Positions 33,963 to 40,558 of a DNA stretch of 40,558 nt are shown in pieces; the stretch's first letter is position 1; each line of letters opens with the position of its first letter. The notes beneath the pieces are model-generated. The model had not been told where the DNA came from. It saw only the letters and a list, made by a program, of their open reading frames with translations, and made no database searches. The translations under genes were made by a program, and so were the position numbers. The stretch spans positions 1 through 40,558 of the forward strand of contig CANJLG010000022.1 in assembly GCA_947475095.1 (NCBI GenBank), given 5' to 3'. This stretch comes from Flavobacteriales bacterium (lineage in GTDB: Bacteria > Bacteroidota > Bacteroidia > Flavobacteriales_D > Crocinitomicaceae).

Positions 33963-34516
33963 TTTGGTTTCACTTGGTCTGGAGATGTCTTAATAAAAGA
34001 TATAAAATCAGGGTCTTTTGAAAAACGTTGTACGCTAAATTCGATGAATTCGGGTGACTTATTAAAAGCATTCTCCATTCGCTTACGATAAGCATATACA
34101 AGTTCGTCTTTATTAATCTTAGAACTTGGTTTAGCGTCAAATTCATTTTTCCAACCTTTAATAAATGATTCTTTACTTAGGTTATATAATTCCATCCATT
34201 TTTCATCTGTTGAAAAGGTTTTTTCCCATTCCTCGGGCAATTTATTTTCATACACCTGTATTTCCTGCTCAACAGATTTAATCTTCTCTTCTTCCTTTAT
34301 CTCTATTTTCTTTTCGGGACGAATTTTTTTTGCTTCAATTTTGGGCTTGTCTTCATTTACAAGTTTTATAGAATCTATTGGGATTTCCGAAGCTACAGGT
34401 TTGATTTCCGTATCATTTTGCTTCTTCTTTTCAACGATCACCTTTTTATTTTCAGCGGTACACTTCCAAAATAGAACAGTTGAACCGATAAGGAGCATGC
34501 CTATAATTCCTTTCAT
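33959..34516 (-). CDS. Small exported protein, possible lipoprotein
   Basis: 185 aa. The N-terminus [19 protein letters not shown] is hydrophobic and ends in Cys19, but the preceding FWK is a poor lipobox, so a lipoprotein is only possible. Residues 25-105 are Lys/Glu-rich (low complexity), and the C-terminal 80 residues are helical ([20 protein letters not shown]). No family is recognised. It is convergent with the TonB-receptor gene (4-nt overlap) and divergent from ndk across 73 nt. Confidence 0.75.
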   Translation of the reverse strand: MKGIIGMLLIGSTVLFWKCTAENKKVIVEKKKQNDTEIKPVASEIPIDSIKLVNEDKPKIEAKKIRPEKKIEIKEEEKIKSVEQEIQVYENKLPEEWEKTFSTDEKWMELYNLSKESFIKGWKNEFDAKPSSKINKDELVYAYRKRMENAFNKSPEFIEFSVQRFSKDPDFISFIKTSPDQVKPN

Positions 34517-34563
34517 ACTAAAAAATGATTTAAAAATTAAAACTAACCTTTTTGATAATTACG

Positions 34564-34571
34564 TACCTTTG
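34564..34571 (+). promoter_or_regulatory. -7 promoter element of ndk
   Basis: TACCTTTG matches TAnnTTTG exactly and lies 18 nt before the ndk ATG at 34590. It also supports the downstream start. Confidence 0.65.
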
Positions 34572-34589
34572 CGTTCAAATTTAAGAAAA

Positions 34590-35009
34590 ATGACAACAAA
34601 TAGAACGTTTACAATGTTAAAACCAGATGCTATCGAAAATGGGCATATGGGAAAGATTATTGACTTGATTATTCATTCAGGCTTTACGATAAAAGCGATG
34701 AAATATACGCAGTTAACCAAGGAACAAGCGATGAAGTTTTATGAGGTACATTCAGAACGTCCATTTTATATGGAGTTGGTTGAGTACATGACTTCTGGTC
34801 CTATTGTAGCTGCAATTTTAGAAAAAGACAATGCTGTAGCTGATTTCAGAACATTAATTGGTTCAACTGATCCTGCAGATGCAGCAGAAGGAACAATTAG
34901 AAAGTCGTTTGCAGAAAGTAAGGCAAAGAATGCTGTTCATGGTTCTGACTCGGATGAAAACGCACAGATTGAAGGAGAATTTCATTTCAATTCGAGCGAA
35001 ATAATTTAA
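34590..35009 (+). CDS. ndk: Nucleoside diphosphate kinase
   Basis: 139 aa, the usual length of this enzyme, starting at the ATG at 34590. A frame open from 34341 would add 83 residues antisense to the neighbouring gene and was rejected. Catalytic His117 lies in NAVHGSDS, and Lys11 in TMLKPDA. It transfers gamma-phosphate among NTPs, balancing nucleotide pools in the cytosol. A promoter and a terminator enclose the gene, so it is monocistronic. Confidence 0.97.
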   Translation: MTTNRTFTMLKPDAIENGHMGKIIDLIIHSGFTIKAMKYTQLTKEQAMKFYEVHSERPFYMELVEYMTSGPIVAAILEKDNAVADFRTLIGSTDPADAAEGTIRKSFAESKAKNAVHGSDSDENAQIEGEFHFNSSEII

Positions 35010-35036
35010 GTTAATCGTAGAGATTTACTATTTAAG

Positions 35037-35058
35037 AACCGCAACTAGCGGTTTTTTT
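35037..35058 (+). terminator. Rho-independent terminator of ndk
   Basis: Stem AACCGC (35037-35042) / GCGGTT (35048-35053) with a 5-nt loop, followed by a T run to 35058. It lies 28 nt after the ndk stop and 15 nt before prfC. Confidence 0.88.
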
Positions 35059-35073
35059 ATACCACTATAATGC

Positions 35074-36672
35074 ATGCGTGATCAAGTACAAATTGAGAAG
35101 AGAAGAACGTTTGGGATTATTTCCCATCCTGATGCTGGTAAAACAACATTAACGGAGAAATTACTTCTTTTTGGTGGTGCAATCCAAACAGCTGGGGCAG
35201 TTAAGAATAATAAGATTAAAAAAACCGCCACTTCCGATTTTATGGAAATTGAAAAGCAACGAGGCATATCCGTAGCGACATCTGTGATGGCTTTTCAATA
35301 TAAAAACAAGCAAATCAATATCTTAGATACGCCTGGCCACAAAGACTTTGCAGAAGACACTTTTCGTACATTAACGGCTGTTGACAGCGTGATTTTAGTA
35401 ATTGATTGCGCGAATGGGGTGGAAGAGCAAACTAAGCGACTAATGGAAGTTTGTCGTATGCGCAAAACCCCAGTGATTGTCTTCATAAATAAAATGGATC
35501 GTGATGGTAAGGAGGCTTTTGATTTATTAGATGAATTAGAACAGACCTTGGCGATTAAAGTCCGACCACTTACTTGGCCGATCGGAATGGGGGATCGATT
35601 TCAAGGAGTTTATAATATCTATCAACAAAGTTTGAATTTGTTTTCAGCAAATAAAACAAAAATTGAAGAAAAGGTATTGGAAATTTCGGATGTAAAGGAT
35701 GAGAAATTAGCGGCTACTATTGGAGAAAAAGCAGCAGCTGAATTGTGTGAAGAATTAGATATAGTTGAAAATGTTTACGACCCATTTAAACGCGAAGACT
35801 ATTTATCGGGCGATATTGCTCCCGTATTTTTTGGTTCCGCAGTTAATAATTTTGGTGTCAGAGAATTGTTGGATACCTTCTGCGAAATTTCTCCCTCTCC
35901 AATTGGAAGAGATACGGATGTTCGGCGTGTTGAACCCAATGAAGAAGCGTTTTCGGGATTTGTTTTTAAGATTCATGCTAATCTTGACCCTAAACATCGT
36001 GATAGAATTGCTTTTTTACGCGTTGTTTCAGGAAAATTTGAGCGAAACACATTTTATTATCATGTGCGCTTAGATAAAAAACTAAAATTTTCAAATCCAA
36101 CCTCTTTTTTAGCTCAAGATAAGAGCATCATTGATGAGGCATATCCTGGTGATGTAGTGGGACTTTACGATACTGGGAATTTCAAAATTGGCGATACTTT
36201 AAGTTCAGGCGAAAAATTTATTTATAAAGGGATACCTAGCTTTTCACCAGAAATTTTCCAAGAATTAGAGAATTTAGATCCAATGAAATCTAAGCAATTA
36301 GAAAAAGGAATTCGGCAGCTTATTGATGAGGGGGTGGCGCAATTATTTATTCAGCAGCCGGGAAATCGAAAAATTGTTGGTACGGTTGGACAACTTCAAT
36401 TTGAGGTGATTAATTATCGATTAATTCATGAATATGGCGCGAATTGTCGCTTTGTTCATCGAAATTTCTTTAAGGCATGTTGGGTAACAGCTGAAAAACC
36501 TGAAAAACTACTTGCGTTTGAACGCGCAAAATCGTCTAGCATGGCAAGCGATAAAGATGGTTATTTGATATTTTTAGCTGAAACTCCTTTTCTGTTGACA
36601 ATGGCTGAGCAAGATTATCCAGACATTACCTTTCATCAGACCTCTGAATTTATGTTGTCAGAAAAGAAGTGA
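35074..36672 (+). CDS. prfC: Peptide chain release factor 3
   Basis: 532 aa translational GTPase that recycles RF1/RF2 from the ribosome after peptide release. GTPase motifs: G1 HPDAGKTT (18-25), G2 RGISVATS (63-70), G3 DTPGH (85-89), G4 NKMD (139-142) and a G5 GSAV. The remaining domains show the RF3 pattern ([20 protein letters not shown]). An upstream out-of-frame ATG at 35070 is followed by a stop after three codons, so 35074 is the real start. It ends with no gap before the convergent CapA-like gene. Confidence 0.97.
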   Translation: MRDQVQIEKRRTFGIISHPDAGKTTLTEKLLLFGGAIQTAGAVKNNKIKKTATSDFMEIEKQRGISVATSVMAFQYKNKQINILDTPGHKDFAEDTFRTLTAVDSVILVIDCANGVEEQTKRLMEVCRMRKTPVIVFINKMDRDGKEAFDLLDELEQTLAIKVRPLTWPIGMGDRFQGVYNIYQQSLNLFSANKTKIEEKVLEISDVKDEKLAATIGEKAAAELCEELDIVENVYDPFKREDYLSGDIAPVFFGSAVNNFGVRELLDTFCEISPSPIGRDTDVRRVEPNEEAFSGFVFKIHANLDPKHRDRIAFLRVVSGKFERNTFYYHVRLDKKLKFSNPTSFLAQDKSIIDEAYPGDVVGLYDTGNFKIGDTLSSGEKFIYKGIPSFSPEIFQELENLDPMKSKQLEKGIRQLIDEGVAQLFIQQPGNRKIVGTVGQLQFEVINYRLIHEYGANCRFVHRNFFKACWVTAEKPEKLLAFERAKSSSMASDKDGYLIFLAETPFLLTMAEQDYPDITFHQTSEFMLSEKK

Positions 36673-37776
36673 TTATTTAAAAAAGAAATTACCTTCTTGA
36701 TCCATTGAAAACCCTATTTCTGGGAAGTCAGTTTTCGTTAATGATAAAATTTCAGCAAAGACACTTTTCTTTCGATCTACCAGCGGACCTCCTTCTCCAA
36801 GTTGTATAATTGGTATTACTTTTCCTGATTTAAACGATCCATCTCTTCTTATTTGCAATTGGTACATTGGTGCTATTCCAGTCATTCCTTTTAGGTTGAA
36901 ACTACCATAGGTGCAAAAATTACCCATTGAATAGGTAATAAATCGACCTTTATAGTAATCGACAGCTCGTGTGACGTGCGGGCCATGTCCTAAAACGACA
37001 TCTGCGCCAGCATCAATCGCTGCATGGGAAAATTTATAAACATCCCCTCGATTTTCCCCTAAAAAAAGTTCTTCCATTCTTGGTACATGGGTTTTACTTG
37101 TTCCTTCTGCACCTCCATGAAATGATACGATGACAATATCACACATTTTATCAAGCATTTTAACAGTAGATTTCAATAAGACATAGTCGGAAATCTTTTG
37201 GCAATTTGTATTTGGCGCAAATCCAGTAAAACCAATTTTTAGTCCTTTTACGGTCATTGTATCCCAAGGAGCAATTTCTAATCCTGCATGCGTAATCTTA
37301 TTTTTAGTTAAAATTTCGCAGGTAGATTTGCGTCCTACTTCCCCAAAATCGCCCATGTGATTATTGGCAACAGACATCAAATTAAAATGAGCATCTACCA
37401 AATGATCAACTATATAAGTTGGTTGGCGAAAGGCATAACAAACCGAAGGATTGCTACAATGCTTTGGAGTGCCACCTGAATTTAAAACTGTTCCTTCTAG
37501 ATTACCAAATGTAATATCTCCAAATCTTAAATAACTCTTTACTGAATCCAATAAATTGATCCCTTTTGGCGGTAATTTTGAATCATTTGGGTAATTAGTA
37601 CCCATCATAATATCGCCTACTGCTATTAAGGTAATGACTGAATCACTTTCAATTTGTTTATTTGATTTGAGTGGTATGGTTTTACTAATACTTGGTTCAC
37701 TCTCTTTTTTTAAAAGGATAAATGCTAAAAGAATTGGAACCAAGAGAATTGACCCATAAAGAACTTTTTTTTTCAT
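36673..37776 (-). CDS. CapA-family (PGA_cap) metallophosphatase-like protein
   Basis: 367 aa. N-terminal membrane anchor or signal (KKKVLYGSILLVPILLAFIL), followed by the CapA/PGA_cap fold: VGDIMMG (Asp55), GNLEG, ANNHMGDFG, VSFHGGAEG, LGHGPHV and SMGNF carry the putative metal-binding Asp, Asn and His residues. CapA is needed for poly-gamma-glutamate capsule export in Bacillus, but most homologues outside that system are unassigned. No capBCE neighbour is present, so a polymer role is uncertain. The 37777-37929 gap shows only a weak -7-like TATTTTTG on the minus strand (37892-37899). Confidence 0.9.
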   Translation of the reverse strand: MKKKVLYGSILLVPILLAFILLKKESEPSISKTIPLKSNKQIESDSVITLIAVGDIMMGTNYPNDSKLPPKGINLLDSVKSYLRFGDITFGNLEGTVLNSGGTPKHCSNPSVCYAFRQPTYIVDHLVDAHFNLMSVANNHMGDFGEVGRKSTCEILTKNKITHAGLEIAPWDTMTVKGLKIGFTGFAPNTNCQKISDYVLLKSTVKMLDKMCDIVIVSFHGGAEGTSKTHVPRMEELFLGENRGDVYKFSHAAIDAGADVVLGHGPHVTRAVDYYKGRFITYSMGNFCTYGSFNLKGMTGIAPMYQLQIRRDGSFKSGKVIPIIQLGEGGPLVDRKKSVFAEILSLTKTDFPEIGFSMDQEGNFFFK

Positions 37777-37929
37777 TTTTTTTAAAATTAATTAAATCAA
37801 GATCTTAGTGAAAGTAAGTGTTTTTCGTTTATAACACCTTCTTTTACTCATCCTTCCGATTTTAAACATGATTTATGCTGGACAAACACCACAAAAATAA
37901 GGTTGAACTCTGAATGGAATGGCTCCGTA

Positions 37930-38328
37930 TTATTTGAGCGGTTTTGTATGTTTCGCTACTGCATCCATATCATATCTTATAAATATATTTGCATATATTA
38001 TTTTGGAAAGAGAATAGAGTAATGGACTCAATCCAATCGATGAAATCGCGACAAGGCTTATTTGAAGCCACGACTGCATGCCTGGAGTAAAAAAGCTTGT
38101 TCCAGCCCAAATACCTACAAATAAAGCCACTCCAAGTCCATATGAAACATACATTGCGCCTTGATAAAATCCAGGTTCCAGCATATTATTATTCCCACAT
38201 TTGTTACAGGATTCTTCTACGTCTCCTGTAGTTTTTAGGCGGTAAGGAGCCGAAATAAAAAAACGACCCTCATGACATTTAGGGCAAAGGAAGTGAAAAA
38301 CGCTGTATATTTTTGATCCTTTTCTCAT
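37930..38328 (-). CDS. DUF983 membrane protein
   Basis: 132 aa. Two CxxC pairs (C15/C18 in CPKCHEGRFF and C41/C44 in CNKCG) form a zinc-ribbon-like N-terminus, followed by EPGFYQGAMYVSYG and two membrane helices (about 57-78 and 85-110). This is the DUF983 pattern common in Bacteroidota and Alphaproteobacteria; its function is not known. It follows the O-antigen ligase gene by 42 nt and is probably its operon partner. Confidence 0.93.
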   Translation of the reverse strand: MRKGSKIYSVFHFLCPKCHEGRFFISAPYRLKTTGDVEESCNKCGNNNMLEPGFYQGAMYVSYGLGVALFVGIWAGTSFFTPGMQSWLQISLVAISSIGLSPLLYSLSKIIYANIFIRYDMDAVAKHTKPLK

Positions 38329-38370
38329 CTTTAATTTCGCAAAGTTACTTGTTTTTATTTCTTTAGCGGC

Positions 38371-39663
38371 CTAGCTAGCAATAATTTTTTCGGAATCTGT
38401 TAGAGGATCATTATAGGTCTTTGCCAGTAGGCCCAAAAGAATCCAAAATATTGGCGCAACAGACACCACACTGATATTAAAAAACGCTTGGATTAAGTAC
38501 CCTATCACTCCAAAAAGAAGCGCTGTCTGAATTTTATCCTTAAAAATAAATTTAATATTTTTTTTAAGGATAAGAAACAACATCAATAAATAACAAAGTA
38601 ATGCTGGTATTCCTGTAACTGCTGCAATATGTAGGTATTCATTATGGGCTCGATCAACTTTTTGTTTTTTAACTTTGTAATAATTATCTGCTTCCTTTTT
38701 CTGCTCTGTTACTAATGCTTCCAAAAGGTTTTCTGGTCCAGTACCTAAATACGGATGATTTTTAACTGTATTAAAAGTCATTTTCCAAATGGCAAGGCGT
38801 CCAGATCCACCAAACTCATTTTTCATTTCAAGTTCTTTTTTCATTGAATTAGAACGTTTAACTAACACATTATCTTTCAGTGCATTCAATCCTAAAGCTG
38901 TAGCTGCCATTATGGCGAGCGCAATTCCAAAGGGTTTAATCTTATCTCGATTAAAAGAAAGAACAGAAACCAGGATGAGTAGCAATACAATAAAAAATCC
39001 TATCCATGCGCTTCGAGTTTGTGACATAAGCAATGTTGCGAAGAAAAGAGAGAAGAAAAATCCATAATACCATTTTTTAGTTTTAATGAATATGCATAGT
39101 GCAAGTATGGAAAGCATTACCTCTAAGGTTCCTAAAAAATTCTGATTACCAATAGTTGAAAAGATCATTTTAGTATAATGCCAATAAATAACCATTGGAT
39201 CAAAATTCAAATATTGTATTAAGGCATAAAGTGGAATTATGGTTAGACTTGAAAAGAAAACAATAATTCTCTTTTTTGTAATAACCAAGTGGTTTTTGGC
39301 GGCGTAAAATAAAATTCCGTAAGAAAACAATGTGACAAAGCCTTCAAATCTTCCAGCGTTAGAATTAAATCCAACAAATGCGAGGAATGGTTTAATTGCA
39401 AAAATAGACGAGATAAATTGCAAGGTTAAGAGGACTAAAAACACTTTAATTATGGCTGTTTTATCCCATTTTTTTTCTAAAATAAGCAGGCAAAAAAGGA
39501 TGACTCCTGTACAAAATAGAAGAATACCCTTGATAATAATAAATACATTAAATTGAACATTAAGAGGAATAAATATAATGGGAAGTATCATGGCAAATAG
39601 CCATAAAAGTTGATTTATTTTTTTGGAGTATATGGATGGATTTATTTCTAAATCGTTGTGCAT
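38371..39663 (-). CDS. O-antigen ligase family protein (Wzy_C)
   Basis: 430 aa polytopic membrane protein with about ten helices. The Wzy_C/O-antigen ligase core includes SQTRSAWIGF, the GGSGRLAIWKMTFNTVKNHP segment and the periplasmic-loop motif VDRAHNEYLHIAAVTGIPAL, with the characteristic His. Members ligate polysaccharide from an undecaprenyl carrier to lipid A-core or to a protein, or polymerise O-units. It may work with the glycosyltransferase fusion at 28569, but they are 8 kb apart. In T9SS bacteria such ligases can make the anionic LPS that holds cargo proteins; that link is an inference. Confidence 0.9.
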   Translation of the reverse strand: MHNDLEINPSIYSKKINQLLWLFAMILPIIFIPLNVQFNVFIIIKGILLFCTGVILFCLLILEKKWDKTAIIKVFLVLLTLQFISSIFAIKPFLAFVGFNSNAGRFEGFVTLFSYGILFYAAKNHLVITKKRIIVFFSSLTIIPLYALIQYLNFDPMVIYWHYTKMIFSTIGNQNFLGTLEVMLSILALCIFIKTKKWYYGFFFSLFFATLLMSQTRSAWIGFFIVLLLILVSVLSFNRDKIKPFGIALAIMAATALGLNALKDNVLVKRSNSMKKELEMKNEFGGSGRLAIWKMTFNTVKNHPYLGTGPENLLEALVTEQKKEADNYYKVKKQKVDRAHNEYLHIAAVTGIPALLCYLLMLFLILKKNIKFIFKDKIQTALLFGVIGYLIQAFFNISVVSVAPIFWILLGLLAKTYNDPLTDSEKIIAS

Positions 39664-39864
39664 GAGTTCTGTTTTAAAAAACTAGTTTTTATTTATATAT
39701 GATTGAGGGATCATAAACTTTTATTCTCTTCTATTTGCTAGAGTAAAGGTAAGTTTTTTCATGGAAAGTGATGACCTAAGATTTCGAGTCTGTTATTTTC
39801 TTTGGTTTAAACGAACCTTTCTGACATAAAAATTATATTGATTGATTCGTTTCAGACCTTCGAA

Positions 39865-40558
39865 TTAGGTATTAAATTCCGTGTAATGAAAATCGGACGT
39901 TAAACCACGATAGGCATCTGAGTAGGAATTATCATGATTACGAATGATTAACGTATCTTCATTAATTGCCTTATTTTCTTGAAAGCTAAAGCAAAGAATC
40001 GTGCGGCTCAAGATATTAGCTTTACTATAGAGGTTTATTTTTGTTAGGACGAACAATTTATGCGCTGAAGCGATTTCTATTATTCTCTTACTTGATTCGC
40101 TTGGCCAAATCATCCAAACTACGCCTTCTGGCAATAGTAATGATGCTATTTTACAAAACCACTCCTCAATTTTAGTTAAGGTGATGTGTTTTGTTCTCAT
40201 CGTAGCATCATTCGAAGAATTATCTGTGAAATAATAGGGTGGATTGCTAAAAACAAGATCAAATTTGTGCGTAAATTCATACTCAACAAAGTCATGGTTG
40301 ATCAATTGAATGCGATTAGACCACGGAGATTCCTTAATGTTTGCTGAGCATTCATCCGAACTTTTTTTATCTATTTCGATGCAGGTAATTTGAATACTGG
40401 GATTTCTTTGTGCAAGCATCAAGGATAACACTCCTGTTCCTGTGCCAATATCTAAGCCAAAAGATTGCCCATAAGCATCGATATAAGCGCCAAGTAGCAT
40501 AGCATCGGTGCCAACTTTGTGCGTATTGACATCTTGTTGAATGGAGAATTCCTTGAAA
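39865..40558 (-). CDS. trmN6: tRNA1(Val) adenine(37)-N6-methyltransferase TrmN6 (partial, N-terminus off window)
   Basis: The frame runs past the window edge: upstream of the internal ATG at 40500 the codons read FKEFSIQQDVNTHKVGTDA, which is the conserved N-terminal segment of the YfiC/TrmN6 family, so the true start lies beyond 40558. SAM motif GLDIGTGTGVLSLML, then VFSNPPYY (the NPPY motif of adenine-N6 methyltransferases) and RTKHITL follow. The enzyme forms m6A37 in tRNA1(Val). The 39664-39864 gap shows nothing I can support beyond AT-rich sequence and weak 5-bp dyads. Confidence 0.92.
   Translation of the reverse strand, partial: FKEFSIQQDVNTHKVGTDAMLLGAYIDAYGQSFGLDIGTGTGVLSLMLAQRNPSIQITCIEIDKKSSDECSANIKESPWSNRIQLINHDFVEYEFTHKFDLVFSNPPYYFTDNSSNDATMRTKHITLTKIEEWFCKIASLLLPEGVVWMIWPSESSKRIIEIASAHKLFVLTKINLYSKANILSRTILCFSFQENKAINEDTLIIRNHDNSYSDAYRGLTSDFHYTEFNT

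Noticed and set aside
34341-34589. N-terminal extension of ndk (83 extra codons)
   Set aside because: It is antisense to the exported-protein gene, unlike any NDK, and the TACCTTTG promoter lies between it and the real ATG.
39664-39864. Promoters or small RNA in the gap before the O-antigen ligase
   Set aside because: Only one-mismatch -7-like words and 5-bp dyads are visible, as expected by chance in AT-rich DNA.
1-40558. CRISPR arrays, tRNA/rRNA genes, insertion sequences, prophage genes
   Set aside because: No direct-repeat/spacer pattern, no cloverleaf, and no transposase, integrase or phage structural motif was found in either strand.

Overview
The window looks like a chromosomal segment of a marine or freshwater-type Bacteroidota, most likely order Flavobacteriales. 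Evidence: AT-rich DNA, TAnnTTTG promoter elements, type IX secretion (T9SS) C-terminal sorting domains, a PorE-like OmpA/WD40 protein, a CarboxypepD_reg-TonB receptor, ECF sigma/anti-sigma pairs, DUF4301 and DUF983 proteins, and the mutL-rhomboid-rhomboid-EEP operon. I see no tRNA, rRNA, CRISPR array, transposase or phage gene. Species cannot be named from sequence alone.

Layout. 1-4358: partial OsmC-family gene, lipA (lipoyl synthase), and a large BNR/sortilin-like T9SS cargo protein. 4416-10219 (minus): a tightly packed six-gene operon mutL > rhomboid > rhomboid > membrane EEP-family hydrolase > YciO/YrdC > class I glutamine amidotransferase, most junctions overlapping or within 2 nt. 10393-12224 (minus): ECF sigma factor plus a transmembrane anti-sigma-like protein whose outer end resembles a T9SS type-B cargo tail. 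12365-14738: malate dehydrogenase, then a convergent beta-helix lipoprotein. 14739-15279: non-coding, holding nested inverted repeats that look like an interspersed repeat. 15280-17761: exported protein of unknown function, a second ECF sigma factor, and a second single-pass membrane protein. 17764-23350: a methyltransferase, a DUF4301 protein, an orphan membrane-fusion (HlyD-like) protein and an FG-GAP T9SS cargo. 23353-28512 (minus): exonuclease + FAH-family enzyme, PorE-like protein, and a 2-oxoacid dehydrogenase E2. 28569-33962: GT2/sugar-transferase fusion with RidA, and divergently a PabA/TrpG-type amidotransferase with a TonB-dependent receptor. 33959-40558: small exported protein, ndk, prfC, CapA-like protein, DUF983, O-antigen ligase, and partial tRNA1(Val) A37 methyltransferase (trmN6).

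How genes connect. LipA makes the lipoyl group carried by the E2 enzyme. Two T9SS type-A cargos, the PorE-like protein and the anti-sigma protein with a type-B-like tail all belong to the T9SS sphere, and two ECF modules probably report on the envelope. The GT2 fusion and O-antigen ligase suggest surface glycan assembly. Starts were moved downstream of the longest ORF for six genes (EEP hydrolase, second rhomboid, second sigma factor, methyltransferase, HlyD-like protein, ndk), because the longest ORF ran into a neighbour or the family begins later.

Most noteworthy: the anti-sigma protein with PKD-like and T9SS type-B-like domains and its probable self-regulated ECF promoter; a 12-bp dyad around the OsmC promoter; the nested palindromic element near 15.1 kb; the GT2 fusion with a sugar-transferase domain that has lost its catalytic core; and five convergent gene pairs with no room for a terminator.
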